Assembly: GCA_029054245.1 (NCBI GenBank)
Contig: JAIDFQ010000072.1
Coordinates: 1 to 64,000 of the forward strand
Reading direction: 5' to 3'
Origin: Lachnospiraceae bacterium
Lineage (GTDB): Bacteria > Bacillota > Clostridia > Lachnospirales > Lachnospiraceae
Length of the DNA: 64,000 nucleotides
Made by a program: the position numbers and the translations under genes. Below the pieces are notes generated by a model that saw only the letters and a list, made by a program, of their open reading frames with translations, was not told the DNA's origin and searched no databases. Shown here in pieces: positions 1 through 8,545 of the stretch (the stretch's first letter is position 1; each line of letters opens with the position of its first letter).

Positions 1-4
1 AAAT

Positions 5-46
5 GGCTACAGCCCGCATAATTACTGGAACTGTAGCCGTTTTTTA
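5..46 (+). terminator. Rho-independent terminator of an upstream gene
   Basis: GGCTACAG (5-12) pairs with CTGTAGCC (31-38) and is followed by a T tract (40-45). It probably ends a rightward gene lying before the window. From 47 to 273 I see no gene. Confidence 0.7.
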
Positions 47-273
47 CGTTCACAAGTGTCAAACTCGGGATTATACACAAAATGTCTTCCTTTATCAATT
101 TGTCACTTTGCCGAAACATGTATACTTGATTCTGAAAGTTACGCTGCCCACGTTGTTGTTTGCGGTAGTTTGTCATAGCTGTATCTCATTACTGGAACTG
201 ATGTAATGAATAATTGCCGTATCAAAGTGGACAAACTTAGGCAAACTATAAACAAGACATGCGTTAAACGGTG

Positions 274-302
274 TTGACGCTGCCAACGCCCTTTGTTACA
301 AT
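274..302 (+). promoter_or_regulatory. Sigma-A promoter of the M20 amidohydrolase gene
   Basis: A -35 box TTGACG (274-279) and a -10 box TACAAT (297-302) are separated by exactly 17 bp. An imperfect inverted repeat, GGTGTTG (270-276) and CAACGCC (284-290), overlaps the -35 box and spacer and could be an operator. Confidence 0.7.
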
Positions 303-353
303 TTATTAACACATGTTTCTTAATTTTTCGTGGCAAATGAAGGAGGTAATGTT

Positions 354-1526
354 ATGAATTTTTATGAACGGGCACTAGAACTGCGCGAGGAAACAATCAC
401 CCACCGCCGCTGGCTGCACAGCAACGCAGAGGTGGGTCTGCATATGCCCAAAGGACAAACCTACGTCATGAATCAGTTAAGAGAATATGGTCTGGATGCG
501 CATCCCTGCGGGCATGGCGTGACCGCAGAATTAGGTCCGAAAGGGGGCAGGACGATCCTGCTCCGGGCGGATATGGATGCGCTGCCCATGCCGGAGGAAA
601 GCGGCGAAAGCTTTGCCTGCCCAACCGGCACGGAGGCCCATACCTGCGGTCACGATTTCCATGCGGCAATGCTGCTGACAGCGGCAAAGATGCTAAAAGA
701 AAAGGAAGACATACTCTCTGGCAGGGTCCGGTTTATGTTCCAGTCTGCGGAGGAAACCTTTGAAGGGGCAAAGGATATGCTGGCAAATGGAATACTTGAT
801 GGTGTGGATGCCGCCCTTGCCTATCATGTCGGTTCCGGCAGGATGCCGGTGGGCTTATTCATGTACAACAGCGGCGGAACCATGATGTACTCGGTGGATG
901 GTTTTCGTATCACGGTTCATGGTAGGGGTGCCCACGGCGCATATCCTCACAGCTCCATCGATCCAATCAATATCGGCGTCCATATTTACCTTACCCTGGA
1001 ATCGTTGATTGCCCGGGAGGCAGATCCCAGCAAAGCCTGCGTGCTGACCATCGGCAATTTTTCTGCAGGTTCGGCACCTAACATAATCCCTGATACCGCC
1101 GTCCTCCAAGGAACCCTGCGCACCAATGACAGCGCCAGCCGTGAAAAACTAGTCCATCGGCTGAAGGAAACTGTCCAAAAAACCGCAGAGGTATTCGGGG
1201 GGTCAGCAAAGATCGAGATGATCTCTGAAGTGCCGCCGCTAATCTGTGATCCCGCCATGACCGACGAGGTAGTAGGCTATATGGAAGAGCTGCCGATACC
1301 CGGTCTGACTCCTGTTCCCGACACGTCAGCCAGTGCTTCTGAGGACTTTGCGACTATTGCGGAGAAAGTCCCCAGCGTATTCATGTATCTCTCGGCAGGG
1401 TATGAAGATGAACGGGGTGATGCCCCTGCCCACAACCCGAAGGTTCGGTTCAATGAGAATGTCTGTCCAATCGGTTCCGCCTGTTTGGCGCACTGCGCGG
1501 TCCGCTGGCTGAAAGAGCATCAATAA
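354..1526 (+). CDS. M20 family metallo-amidohydrolase
   Basis: 390-aa cytosolic zinc amidohydrolase of the peptidase M20D type, which removes acyl groups from N-acyl amino acids or related amides. Visible metal-site motifs are CGHDFHAAM near residue 98, the Glu pair in SAEETFEGA near 133, the YHVG histidine, and HNPKVRFNE near the C-terminus. The length suits the family (about 380-400). The start at 354 is chosen because AGGAGG (341-346) lies 7 bases upstream. A GTG at 330 is in frame but lies before that ribosome site. The gene is monocistronic behind a clear sigma-A promoter. The substrate cannot be read from the sequence; hippurate- or N-acetyl-amino-acid-type substrates are typical. Confidence 0.9.
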   Translation: MNFYERALELREETITHRRWLHSNAEVGLHMPKGQTYVMNQLREYGLDAHPCGHGVTAELGPKGGRTILLRADMDALPMPEESGESFACPTGTEAHTCGHDFHAAMLLTAAKMLKEKEDILSGRVRFMFQSAEETFEGAKDMLANGILDGVDAALAYHVGSGRMPVGLFMYNSGGTMMYSVDGFRITVHGRGAHGAYPHSSIDPINIGVHIYLTLESLIAREADPSKACVLTIGNFSAGSAPNIIPDTAVLQGTLRTNDSASREKLVHRLKETVQKTAEVFGGSAKIEMISEVPPLICDPAMTDEVVGYMEELPIPGLTPVPDTSASASEDFATIAEKVPSVFMYLSAGYEDERGDAPAHNPKVRFNENVCPIGSACLAHCAVRWLKEHQ

Positions 1527-1554
1527 ATAAATTTCGACTTAATGATTTTTGTTT

Positions 1555-2148
1555 TTACTTGATTATTTCTAACATAGTGGCAATGTCCTCGGTTGCCATT
1601 GTTACTTTTGACTTTTCAATTAAAATATTTCCCCCTGTCATTATGTAGGACGGCATCACTCTAATACCCTCATAATAGATTTCGCTACTTCGCAATTTAT
1701 AGGTGGAAACAGCAGGAATAACATTTTTCTTTGTTGACTTTTTCGTAATCATGTTAAAGGCTTTCTTTGCAACATCCCCCATCAGCATAATAACCTTTAC
1801 ATTGGGGAATAAAGAAAGTTCTGCTTCTAAATAAGGCAGACTATTTTCAATACTGCTTTTGTCAATGGCATATTCTGTCTTTGGGGTTTTTACAGCATTT
1901 GTGATATAGATACCCATTTGTAATATGTCTTGTATAGAATTCACCTCTGTTCCCGCCCCTTGCAAAAGAGGAATCGTTGTTTTCAGATAATCAGCGTCGG
2001 GGATTCCATAAAAATCCTGTAAGGGGTCAGCGGGGACAACTTCATTTATCATAATTGCCTTAATTGTGAGTGGGTCAATTTCAATGTTATTTAGATAGAT
2101 ACTGTTTGCTATACCTACTTTCGTTTCAAGTTCTTTTTTTATATTCAT
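1555..2148 (-). CDS. Uracil-DNA glycosylase superfamily-like protein
   Basis: 197-aa soluble protein. Its order of motifs resembles the UDG superfamily: an N-terminal segment with EVVPADPLQDFYG, a central TNAVKTP strand, a hydrophobic KVIMLMGDVAKKAF strand and a C-terminal MPSYIMTGGN in the position of the HPS loop. The usual His of that loop is Met here, so activity on uracil is doubtful. ATG at 2148 is preceded by AAGGAG (about 8 bases upstream). It is convergent with the amidohydrolase gene (28 bp apart) and sits among mobile-element debris behind tRNA-Leu, so it may be element cargo. The superfamily call is moderately sure; the exact function is not. Confidence 0.6.
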   Translation of the reverse strand: MNIKKELETKVGIANSIYLNNIEIDPLTIKAIMINEVVPADPLQDFYGIPDADYLKTTIPLLQGAGTEVNSIQDILQMGIYITNAVKTPKTEYAIDKSSIENSLPYLEAELSLFPNVKVIMLMGDVAKKAFNMITKKSTKKNVIPAVSTYKLRSSEIYYEGIRVMPSYIMTGGNILIEKSKVTMATEDIATMLEIIK

Positions 2149-2205
2149 ATCTTTATTCTCCTTATATCATCATATATACTCCATGATGGAGAACGATGAG
2201 AAAAC

Positions 2206-2234
2206 TAAAAGGGCGGCGGCGGAACGCCCTTTTT
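2206..2234. terminator. Bidirectional terminator hairpin
   Basis: AGGGCG (2210-2215) pairs with CGCCCT (2225-2230), flanked by an A run on the left and a T run on the right, so it can act on either strand. It separates the UDG-like gene from the Xre remnant. Confidence 0.6.
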
Positions 2235-2361
2235 CTTAGAACATTTCATGACAAAAAATGTTATTTTTAATGCAAATATCATTTCGTTTTACTGTCAATC
2301 AGTCTTTGCCGCTGTTCCCGCTTTGTCACATCAAATTTTCGGAAACGGTATATAAAGAAAG

Positions 2362-2565
2362 CTATCTGTTCTCTTGTAAGCATAGGCTTGTGCCGCTTTC
2401 AGCTACTTTTAATTTATCACTACTGACCGTCTTTGTTTCCCCACTGACGATCCGGCTCAACTGGGAGGGGGAAATTCCTATTTTCTTTGCCAGTTCCTTT
2501 TGTGGGATATGCCGCCCGTTGCAAAGGTCTGAAATCCGCTGTCCGGGAGTTCCGGGTAAAGCCAT
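2362..2565 (-). pseudogene. Truncated Xre/Cro-type HTH regulator
   Basis: 67-aa open frame. Residues 1-50 form a typical Xre helix-turn-helix (IPQKELAKKIGISPSQLSRI). After VSSD (about residue 49) the expected rest of the protein (helix IV onward and C-terminal domain) is replaced by an unrelated short tail ending in CLQENR. Intact mobile-element relatives I know of are roughly twice this length or longer, so I read this as an internally deleted remnant. ATG at 2565 has an upstream AGGAGG. Its promoter region keeps two matching palindromes (see 2593-2656), so the DNA-binding half could still be expressed. Confidence 0.6.
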
Positions 2566-2592
2566 AAATACGCACCTCCTCCATATGTTTCC

Positions 2593-2656
2593 ATTATACA
2601 GGTTAATTGCAGAAATGCAATTTCAAAAGTATAGACTTTGAGAAAATGCAATTCTC
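2593..2656 (-). promoter_or_regulatory. Promoter and paired operators of the Xre remnant
   Basis: On the minus strand, TTGCAT (+ strand 2615-2620) and TATAAT (+ strand 2593-2598) are 16 bp apart. Two palindromes sharing the core AAATGCAATT lie at 2612-2624 (GAAATGCAATTTC, over the -35) and 2640-2656 (GAGAAAATGCAATTCTC). This is the expected layout for autorepression by an Xre protein. Confidence 0.55.
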
Positions 2657-2715
2657 GCAACAATCCGTGATTTACATTTTTTTCTGATAAACTGGATTTA
2701 CGAACGTTCGGAATA

Positions 2716-2916
2716 GTGACGATTGCGGATTTACTGGAAGAAAACAAAAAGCTGGAAGCGAGAGCCAGAGCCAGCGAAAGCGGCAAGATGAAAGACCGCA
2801 TGGAACGGGCGAAGCTGGAAAGCAAATTGCAGAACATTCAAAGGCTGGTTGACCGTATCCCGCCGGAGGTGCTGGCGGAGTTAAAGCGGCAGCAGCGGTA
2901 CACAAAGGAAATGTGA
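2716..2916 (+). pseudogene. Relaxase/mobilisation-protein C-terminal remnant
   Basis: 66-residue open frame with a GTG at 2716 and no clear ribosome site. It is highly charged and predicted helical or coiled-coil (ENKKLEARARASES, LQNIQRLVDRIPPEVLAEL). It resembles the C-terminal tails of Mob/Pre-type relaxases from clostridial mobilisable elements. No relaxase catalytic motifs precede it, so it is a leftover fragment. The family is judged from memory of such tails; it could also be a small independent coiled-coil protein. Confidence 0.4.
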
Positions 2917-2992
2917 TTGATTATAAGCAAAATTTCACGCCGCCCCTGTGCGGCATTGTACCTTGACAACTGAATAAGAAAGGCGATATATG

Positions 2993-3032
2993 GCAAAAGT
3001 GGCGGTATCATTTACGATACTGCCACTTTTGC
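2993..3032. terminator. 17-bp hairpin downstream of the relaxase remnant
   Basis: The arm at 2993-3009 pairs with 3016-3032 over 17 bp with one G-T wobble, around loop ATTTAC. Terminator-like, and probably the distal end of the mobile-element debris. Confidence 0.5.
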
Positions 3033-3052
3033 TTTAGCACTCAAGATATACT

Positions 3053-3092
3053 AAAAATCCGAAGCCGTCCCCGATTGGAACCGGGTTCGGAT
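3053..3092 (-). terminator. Terminator of the tRNA-Leu gene
   Basis: On the minus strand ATCCGAA (+ strand 3086-3092) pairs with TTCGGAT (+ strand 3057-3063), followed by TTTTT. It lies 11 bases beyond the CCA end of tRNA-Leu. Confidence 0.65.
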
Positions 3093-3102
3093 TATCATTA
3101 TC

Positions 3103-3185
3103 TGGTGCGGGTAACAGGACTTGAACCTGCACGGTCTCCCACCAGAACCTAAATCTGGCGCGTCTGCCAATTCCGCCATACCCGC
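3103..3185 (-). tRNA. tRNA-Leu (anticodon UAG)
   Basis: 83 nt including an encoded CCA (+ strand TGG at 3103-3105). The acceptor GCGGGTA pairs near the 3' end, the anticodon stem CCAGA/TCTGG holds loop TTTAGGT with anticodon TAG, and there is a long variable arm typical of a class II tRNA. It is the only tRNA in the window with a genomic CCA. Its 3' end faces the mobile-element debris at 1.5-3.05 kb. Confidence 0.95.
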
Positions 3186-3227
3186 TCATACAAGTCTTTG
3201 TGCAGACTTGTCATACCCACGTAGACT

Positions 3228-3256
3228 ATCTTATCATTCACTAAAGATGCTGTCAA
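3228..3256 (-). promoter_or_regulatory. Promoter of tRNA-Leu
   Basis: Minus-strand TTGACA (+ strand 3251-3256) and TAAGAT (+ strand 3228-3233) with a 17-bp spacer. A hairpin in the 5' leader (ACAAGTCT 3190-3197 with AGACTTGT 3204-3211) lies just before the mature tRNA. Confidence 0.75.
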
Positions 3257-3291
3257 CTTTTTCTTAAATATTATACCGCCGAATAATCCAC

Positions 3292-3810
3292 CTAAAAAAT
3301 CCCCTGCCCATAGGCTGCCTTCGTCTTTTCAAACATCTTTATAAAGGTTTTAGCGCCATCCGGTATGTGAAAATAGATCTTTTCCTTTTTCCCCTGCTCC
3401 GTATGATATTTGATGGTTATATATTTTTGCTTCACCACCCTGCTTGATTTCCCACTGGGCAGGGAAAACATAATACTGCACCAATAGATCAGTATGATTG
3501 CAAAAGTAGGCATAATCTCTCCGCTGCCCTTTAAACCGGAAGCCTGCTCCCAAGTTTCAATCTCGATGCTGTCGATTTCCCTTAGTACGAATGCAAAATG
3601 AGTCTCATAAGTCCCGTCAAAATTATCCTCCAACACATATAAATGTTGACTTGTCAGTACCAGCATGCAGATGCAGTCAGGATAATGATTGTTCGGCGGC
3701 ACTAGCTTTGCCGAGAGCTCTGCAATGATTTTTTGTCCTCTGTACTCCTTCGGTCTTCCCCTCATTCCCTGTCCTCTCATTTCATCAAAACAACACCCGC
3801 GGGATGCCAT
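3292..3810 (-). CDS. Hypothetical protein with a PH-like fold, linked to an ABC transporter
   Basis: 172-aa protein I cannot assign to a named family. It alternates predicted strands (LVLTSQHLYVLEDNFDGTYE, YITIKYHTEQGKKEKIYF) with one hydrophobic stretch near residues 105-120 (FAIILIYWCSIMF), and ends in an amphipathic helix (AKTFIKMFEKTKAAYG). This resembles bacterial PH-like membrane-associated domains. It starts 8 bases after the ABC permease stop, with a weak ribosome site (GGGA) overlapping that stop, so it is translationally coupled as the third gene of the ABC operon. It may be an accessory factor of that transporter. Confidence 0.5.
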   Translation of the reverse strand: MASRGCCFDEMRGQGMRGRPKEYRGQKIIAELSAKLVPPNNHYPDCICMLVLTSQHLYVLEDNFDGTYETHFAFVLREIDSIEIETWEQASGLKGSGEIMPTFAIILIYWCSIMFSLPSGKSSRVVKQKYITIKYHTEQGKKEKIYFHIPDGAKTFIKMFEKTKAAYGQGIF

Positions 3811-3818
3811 TTCGTCCC

Positions 3819-5795
3819 TTATCTCAAAAGTTCCTTCAGCACTTCATTCTCTGCCGGATCCGCCTGCGCCCTGCACTTTACATGGTCTACCGTCCTTCCG
3901 TCTGAATCACGGTAATATACGGTAAATTCCATTTGAAAGTTCTTCTCATTTAATTGATAATCCTCGCACAATTCCTCGCAGAAAAGCACTTCGGCCAATG
4001 TCTTTACGGATTCCTTGTCCGTGATTGTCTTTTCCCATTCCAGCGAATTTACGTTATAGAAAAGCCCCTCCGTCAACATATATTTGTCCACTACGATTTT
4101 CATGATGTCATAATCCTTCAGCTCTTTTTGCGCGGCAATGCCGTATTCCTCTAAGAGCGAACAAATGCGTGTATATCCGGGATAAATGTCTGCCGTCACA
4201 TCCCCTTGGCTTTTTGTGGAAACAAATGTGATACGCCCAATCGGTGTCTGCCGCCGGACATCCGAAAACGATAGTCTGCCCAGATCTTCCCTATATGCCT
4301 CCCATAATTCCTGACGCTCCTGCTCCTTTAAATCCAAGGTGTAGCTTTCTATGCCGTTGGTCCAGCGGATCTCGTAATACTTCATAGAATCCAGACGAAG
4401 CCCCTGATACGTTCCCTCCTTGTACGCCCAGCTTGCAAAAATCTCCTCAAAGCCGTAAAGCGCATACCAAGGGATATCATACCTGAAATAGCTTTGCTTC
4501 CCATTCGTCTCCTCGTACTTTACCAGAACTTCATAATCCGCTGCTTTTTCCCCATCATTTCCATTGATCCAGTCATAGGCTGCCTGCATCTGCCTGCCGG
4601 TAAGCTGCATGTTCTGCAATATCTGCTCACTGTCATCTCCGCTTTTAAGTGCCGTCAGGGCAACTGCCATGGAAGACACATTCTCCTTCGCAGGAATCGT
4701 CCGTTCCCATTTTCCCCACAAAGAAAAACCAATGAGCAAAAGAAACATCAGCACTGTTTCCGCCAGCAAATGCCATTTGCCGGACAAAAACCTTTTTGCA
4801 TCCTGGGCGATAAGGATATTTACAAGTCCATGCACAAGCACAGTACCTATCAGTACCCCCGCAATCACCGGTGCCCACGAAAAAACGCCAAAAGAAAAAA
4901 TCTGAAGAAGATCTACAAACCAGAGCACCGCAAGAATCACACAGCTATATCGCACAAACCACCTTGCAACACGGAAGGTAAATGCCCCGCTTTTAGGCTC
5001 TGCAGGACGTATCCTGAAAAAGATCAGATTTATCAGCAAAAGAAAGACAACTGCAACTGCCAAATACAGAAGATAAGGCAAATGTGCATCCATCGCCCAG
5101 CCAGCGCCGTCCGCATATTCCTCTATTCCCGTTATGTTTTTAAGCAACGTAACGGGGGAAAGATAACCTTTTAATCGTTCCAGTATTTCCAAACGGTAAA
5201 AGGAAGGCACAAACATCTCAAGCATCTTTTCTGCCAGTGTAAGCCCCGCTCCCGGTCCCAAAACAAACAGCACCAGCAGACTGCCCACATACACACCGCC
5301 CCTCGCCCAAATGGCAGCAAGCATGGACAAACTCATCACAAATAAAAATCCCAGCACAAGAACCAGACATCCTGCCCACACCGAAGATACACTGTCCTCG
5401 TACTTACAATATCCCATGGAAAGAGAAATGCGGAAAAATAAAAGTCTGCATATCACCGCCGGAATTGCAAAAATCAAAAAATTATTCAGATATCCCACCG
5501 CAAACAGCTGACTTCTTGAAAAAGGCAGGCTCAAATACAGATCCGCCTGCGGCTCTGTGTACAGATAGCGAAATGCGCCTGTCCCCATCAAAATTCCCAG
5601 CACGATCATTGCGGCAAAAAAAGACGTATTTCCAGGTCCCACATAAAGGCTCCTCACCTCTCCAACGGGAATCGTCATCTTGGCGGAAAAAAGCAGGCAA
5701 AGCATCCCCAGCAGATACCAGACCGCCACGATCATCCATAGCTTACTTTTTAGATCTTCCATCCAAAGACCCAGCAGTACCTTAAGCCTTTTCAT
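3819..5795 (-). CDS. ABC-2 type transporter permease with large C-terminal domain
   Basis: 658-aa membrane protein. The N-terminal half (to about residue 390) has roughly ten hydrophobic segments separated by short loops, as in ABC-2 permeases. The C-terminal 270 residues are soluble, rich in Tyr, Glu and Asp, similar in layout to the DUF6449-type tail of YtrC/YtrD-like permeases. The start is set at 5795 because ATG there overlaps the ATPase stop in an ATGA junction; an in-frame ATG at 5828 would add 11 residues inside the upstream gene. It forms an exporter or extruder with the upstream ATPase. The substrate is unknown; Ytr-type systems respond to cell-wall stress in bacilli. Confidence 0.8.
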   Translation of the reverse strand: MKRLKVLLGLWMEDLKSKLWMIVAVWYLLGMLCLLFSAKMTIPVGEVRSLYVGPGNTSFFAAMIVLGILMGTGAFRYLYTEPQADLYLSLPFSRSQLFAVGYLNNFLIFAIPAVICRLLFFRISLSMGYCKYEDSVSSVWAGCLVLVLGFLFVMSLSMLAAIWARGGVYVGSLLVLFVLGPGAGLTLAEKMLEMFVPSFYRLEILERLKGYLSPVTLLKNITGIEEYADGAGWAMDAHLPYLLYLAVAVVFLLLINLIFFRIRPAEPKSGAFTFRVARWFVRYSCVILAVLWFVDLLQIFSFGVFSWAPVIAGVLIGTVLVHGLVNILIAQDAKRFLSGKWHLLAETVLMFLLLIGFSLWGKWERTIPAKENVSSMAVALTALKSGDDSEQILQNMQLTGRQMQAAYDWINGNDGEKAADYEVLVKYEETNGKQSYFRYDIPWYALYGFEEIFASWAYKEGTYQGLRLDSMKYYEIRWTNGIESYTLDLKEQERQELWEAYREDLGRLSFSDVRRQTPIGRITFVSTKSQGDVTADIYPGYTRICSLLEEYGIAAQKELKDYDIMKIVVDKYMLTEGLFYNVNSLEWEKTITDKESVKTLAEVLFCEELCEDYQLNEKNFQMEFTVYYRDSDGRTVDHVKCRAQADPAENEVLKELLR

Positions 5796-6454
5796 GCTCT
5801 CCCCGCCTCCAACGCCAATCCATCCCATTCCTCTTTACTAAGAACCCTGCCGCGGTGCAGAAATCCCCTCATACTGCAGATTTTGTTAAGCTCCTCCAGA
5901 TAATGTGACACAATCAGAATCGTCATATTTCTGCCTGCTGCTGCATTCTTTAAAAGGTCATTCACCGTGATTCTGATCTGCGGATCCAGCCCGTCAAAAA
6001 CCTCATCACACAAGAGATATTTGGTGTTGGCACAAATTGCCGCTCCAATGAACATCTGCTTTTTCATTCCTTTGGAAAAAGTCTCTACCAAGGCACCCTC
6101 ATCCAGTCCGAATTGCTCTAAAAGATAGCGGTATTCCTCCATGGCAAATTCAGGATAAAACTTCCTGTAAAAGCCCCCTATGGTAAGGGGCGTTGCCTTC
6201 TTCTCATAATACTGGCTATCCGGCATATAAAAAACCTTTTGCTTTGCCGCCACATGAGGGAGCTTGTCTCCATCAATCCTGATCTCGCCTTCATCTGGTC
6301 TATAGATATCAGCAATCAAACGTAGGAGCGTACTCTTTCCTGCCCCATTCTCCCCCACCAGCCCGTAAATCGTTCCGTCAGGAATGGTCATGGACACACG
6401 ATCAAGACAAATGAAATGTTCAAATTTCTTTGTGATGTTAGAAATTTCAATCAT
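5792..6454 (-). CDS. ABC transporter ATP-binding protein
   Basis: 220-aa nucleotide-binding subunit. Walker A GENGAGKS is near residues 34-41, the signature FSKGMKKQ near 124-131, and Walker B YLLCDEVFDGLDP near 145-157, with an H-loop SHYLEEL. The signature is the degenerate type (SKGMKKQ rather than LSGGQ) common in ABC-2 drug or bacitracin-type exporters. ATG at 6454 has a strong AGGAGG site. It overlaps the permease by 4 bp. No GntR regulator, often present in Ytr loci, is visible. Confidence 0.9.
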   Translation of the reverse strand: MIEISNITKKFEHFICLDRVSMTIPDGTIYGLVGENGAGKSTLLRLIADIYRPDEGEIRIDGDKLPHVAAKQKVFYMPDSQYYEKKATPLTIGGFYRKFYPEFAMEEYRYLLEQFGLDEGALVETFSKGMKKQMFIGAAICANTKYLLCDEVFDGLDPQIRITVNDLLKNAAAGRNMTILIVSHYLEELNKICSMRGFLHRGRVLSKEEWDGLALEAGRA

Positions 6455-6547
6455 CCCTTTCCTCCTTCACAAAACGTCATAGATTTACACCCTCTCTATC
6501 TTATCCCGTGCAATCCTACTATGTTGTGTCATTGCGGTAATGCACTG

Positions 6548-7921
6548 TTACGCCTCATTACCGATATGTTTAATCACCTTATGATATATACGCACCAAAA
6601 AGAACGCAGAAAGTATCAAAGACATCAGTTCTGCAATGGGAAAAGCAAGCCAGACATAGGTTACATTCCCCGTCAGGGATAAAAGATACGCCACTGGCAG
6701 CAGCACCACAAGCTGTCTTGCAATGGATACGACCATGCTGTACACCCCATTTCCCAGCGCCTGGAACATAGTTCCGCAGATAATACAAAAGCCCGCCAAA
6801 AGGAAGCTGCAGCTGATGATGCGCAGTGCCGGAACACCAATTGCAAGCATCGTGTCGGACGCGTCAAACATCAGAAGGAGCTGCGTGGGAAATACCTGAA
6901 AGACCACAAATCCAATGAACATCAGACAGATTGCATAAAAAATACTTAATTTTACCGTCTTGATCAGCCTGTCCTTTTTGCCTGCGCCGTAATTATAAGC
7001 CACAATAGGCACCATGCCGTTGTTAAGACCAAATACTGGCATAAAAATAAAACTCTGAAGCTTAAAGTAAGCGCCGAATACCGCCGCTGCAGTGTTCGTA
7101 AACCCTAGCAAAATCTTGTTCATGCCATAGGTCATGACAGATCCGATTGCCTGCATGATAATAGACGGAATTCCCACCTGATAGATCTGTTTGATAATGG
7201 TTAAGTCGGGACGAAATCCCCGAAGCTGTACCTTGATCTCTGTATTCTTCTTTTCGTTAATGATAAAGGCAATCACACCGGCAATAATCTGCCCAATAAC
7301 AGTGGCAACTGCCGCACCGGCAACTCCCATACGTGGAACACCAAAATATCCAAAAATGAAAATAGGATCTAAAATAATATTGATGATTGCGCCTACCCCC
7401 TGCGTAATCATGGTGTAAAAGGTATTTCCTGTTGACTGCAGGAGCCGCTCATAGACGAACTGCGCATACACGCCAAAAGAACAGCAGCAGACAATGGTCA
7501 GATACGCCCTGCCGTATTCCAGAATCTGGGCATCATTCGTCTGGCTTAAGTAAAAAGGACCTGTCACAAATAGTCCCACCAGCAGGAAAATAATATAATT
7601 GACCACCGCCAGGAACACACCGTTGGCAGCCGATTTATTAGCCTTTTCATAATCCTTTTCCCCCAGTGACCGTGACAATAGTGCATTGATTCCCACGCCC
7701 GTTCCTGCCCCAAGGGCAATCATCAGGGTCTGTATCGGAAACGCCAACGATACCGCTGTCAAAGCATTTTCATTAATTCTAGACACAAAAATACTATCAA
7801 CAATGTTATATAGCGCCTGCACCAGCATGGAAATCATCATGGGCAGGGACATGCTGACAAGCAATTGATTGACCGGCATAATTCCCATTTTGTTTTCTCT
7901 TGTTATTTCTGCTGTTTCCAT
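6548..7921 (-). CDS. MATE family multidrug efflux transporter
   Basis: 457-aa protein with about twelve transmembrane segments in two homologous halves. The first helix region reads MSLPMMISMLVQALYNIVDSIFV, and the GAGTGVGINALLSR and GNTFYTMITQG motifs match NorM/MepA-type MATE proteins. These exchange Na+ or H+ for cationic drugs at the inner membrane. ATG at 7921 has AAGGAG 9-10 bases upstream. The gene stands between the tRNA cluster and the ABC operon on the same strand, and no dedicated regulator is adjacent, unlike the second MATE gene at 58.8 kb. Confidence 0.9.
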   Translation of the reverse strand: METAEITRENKMGIMPVNQLLVSMSLPMMISMLVQALYNIVDSIFVSRINENALTAVSLAFPIQTLMIALGAGTGVGINALLSRSLGEKDYEKANKSAANGVFLAVVNYIIFLLVGLFVTGPFYLSQTNDAQILEYGRAYLTIVCCCSFGVYAQFVYERLLQSTGNTFYTMITQGVGAIINIILDPIFIFGYFGVPRMGVAGAAVATVIGQIIAGVIAFIINEKKNTEIKVQLRGFRPDLTIIKQIYQVGIPSIIMQAIGSVMTYGMNKILLGFTNTAAAVFGAYFKLQSFIFMPVFGLNNGMVPIVAYNYGAGKKDRLIKTVKLSIFYAICLMFIGFVVFQVFPTQLLLMFDASDTMLAIGVPALRIISCSFLLAGFCIICGTMFQALGNGVYSMVVSIARQLVVLLPVAYLLSLTGNVTYVWLAFPIAELMSLILSAFFLVRIYHKVIKHIGNEA

Positions 7922-7968
7922 ATTAATATAATCTCCTTCCTACAATACTTATTGATCAACATTTGGGT

Positions 7969-8000
7969 AAAAAAAGAAAACCAGATAAACTGATTTTTCT
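7969..8000 (-). terminator. Terminator of the tRNA cluster
   Basis: On the minus strand an A-rich arm ending CAG (+ strand 7990-8000) pairs with CTGGTTTTCT (+ strand 7975-7984), followed by a run of T. It lies just after the 3' end of tRNA-Lys. Confidence 0.6.
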
Positions 8001-8006
8001 TTTAGA

Positions 8007-8079
8007 TGAGCCACCGGGGACTCGAACCCCGGACAACTTGATTAAAAGTCAAGTGCTCTACCACCTGAGCTAGTGGCCC
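8007..8079 (-). tRNA. tRNA-Lys (anticodon UUU)
   Basis: Acceptor GGGCCAC/GTGGCTC, anticodon stem CTTGA/TCAAG around CTTTTAA, T-loop GGTTCGAGTCC. CCA is not encoded. Last gene of the six-tRNA cluster. Confidence 0.95.
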
Positions 8080-8093
8080 ATATTTATATGTAA

Positions 8094-8165
8094 CTGGGCT
8101 AGCTGGATTCGAACCAGCGAATGCAGGAGTCAAAGTCCTGTGCCTTACCGCTTGGCGATAGCCCA
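8094..8165 (-). tRNA. tRNA-Gln (anticodon UUG)
   Basis: Acceptor TGGGCTA/TAGCCCA, anticodon stem CAGGA/TCCTG around CTTTGAC, discriminator G. CCA is not encoded. Confidence 0.95.
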
Positions 8166-8226
8166 TTAAAAACACCAAGCCTGTGCTTTGGACAATAGCC
8201 TGTCTGATTAACAAGCCTTGGCAAAG

Positions 8227-8301
8227 GGTGGATAGAGGGACTCGAACCCTCGGCCTCCAGAGCCACAATCTGGCGCGCTAGCCGACTGCGCCATACCCAC
8301 C
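8227..8301 (-). tRNA. tRNA-His (anticodon GUG)
   Basis: Acceptor GTGGGTA/TATCCAC with the extra 5' G(-1) opposite C73, the identity element of tRNA-His. The anticodon loop is TTGTGGC. Confidence 0.95.
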
Positions 8302-8331
8302 ATGCATTGATGATATGATCAACATACCAAA

Positions 8332-8405
<74 letters not shown>

Positions 8406-8454
8406 ACAGCACATGGCAACATGACATCTTCTGTCATGATACTACATATGCAAA

Positions 8455-8525
8455 AGCGGGTGATGGGAATCGAACCCACGTATCCAGCTTGGAAGGCTGG
8501 TGTTCTACCATTGAACTACACCCGC
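8455..8525 (-). tRNA. tRNA-Gly (anticodon UCC)
   Basis: Acceptor GCGGGTG/CACCCGC, anticodon stem CCAGC/GCTGG around CTTCCAA, discriminator U. 71 nt, CCA not encoded. Confidence 0.95.
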
Positions 8526-8545
8526 AGATTATAATGCGCTTTAAG

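Noticed and set aside
4494-5174. Long + strand open frame (226 codons) inside the ABC permease gene
   Set aside because: Antisense to a well-supported membrane protein; composition (His, Lys, Pro, Cys-rich) is typical of a shadow frame and no ribosome site is present.
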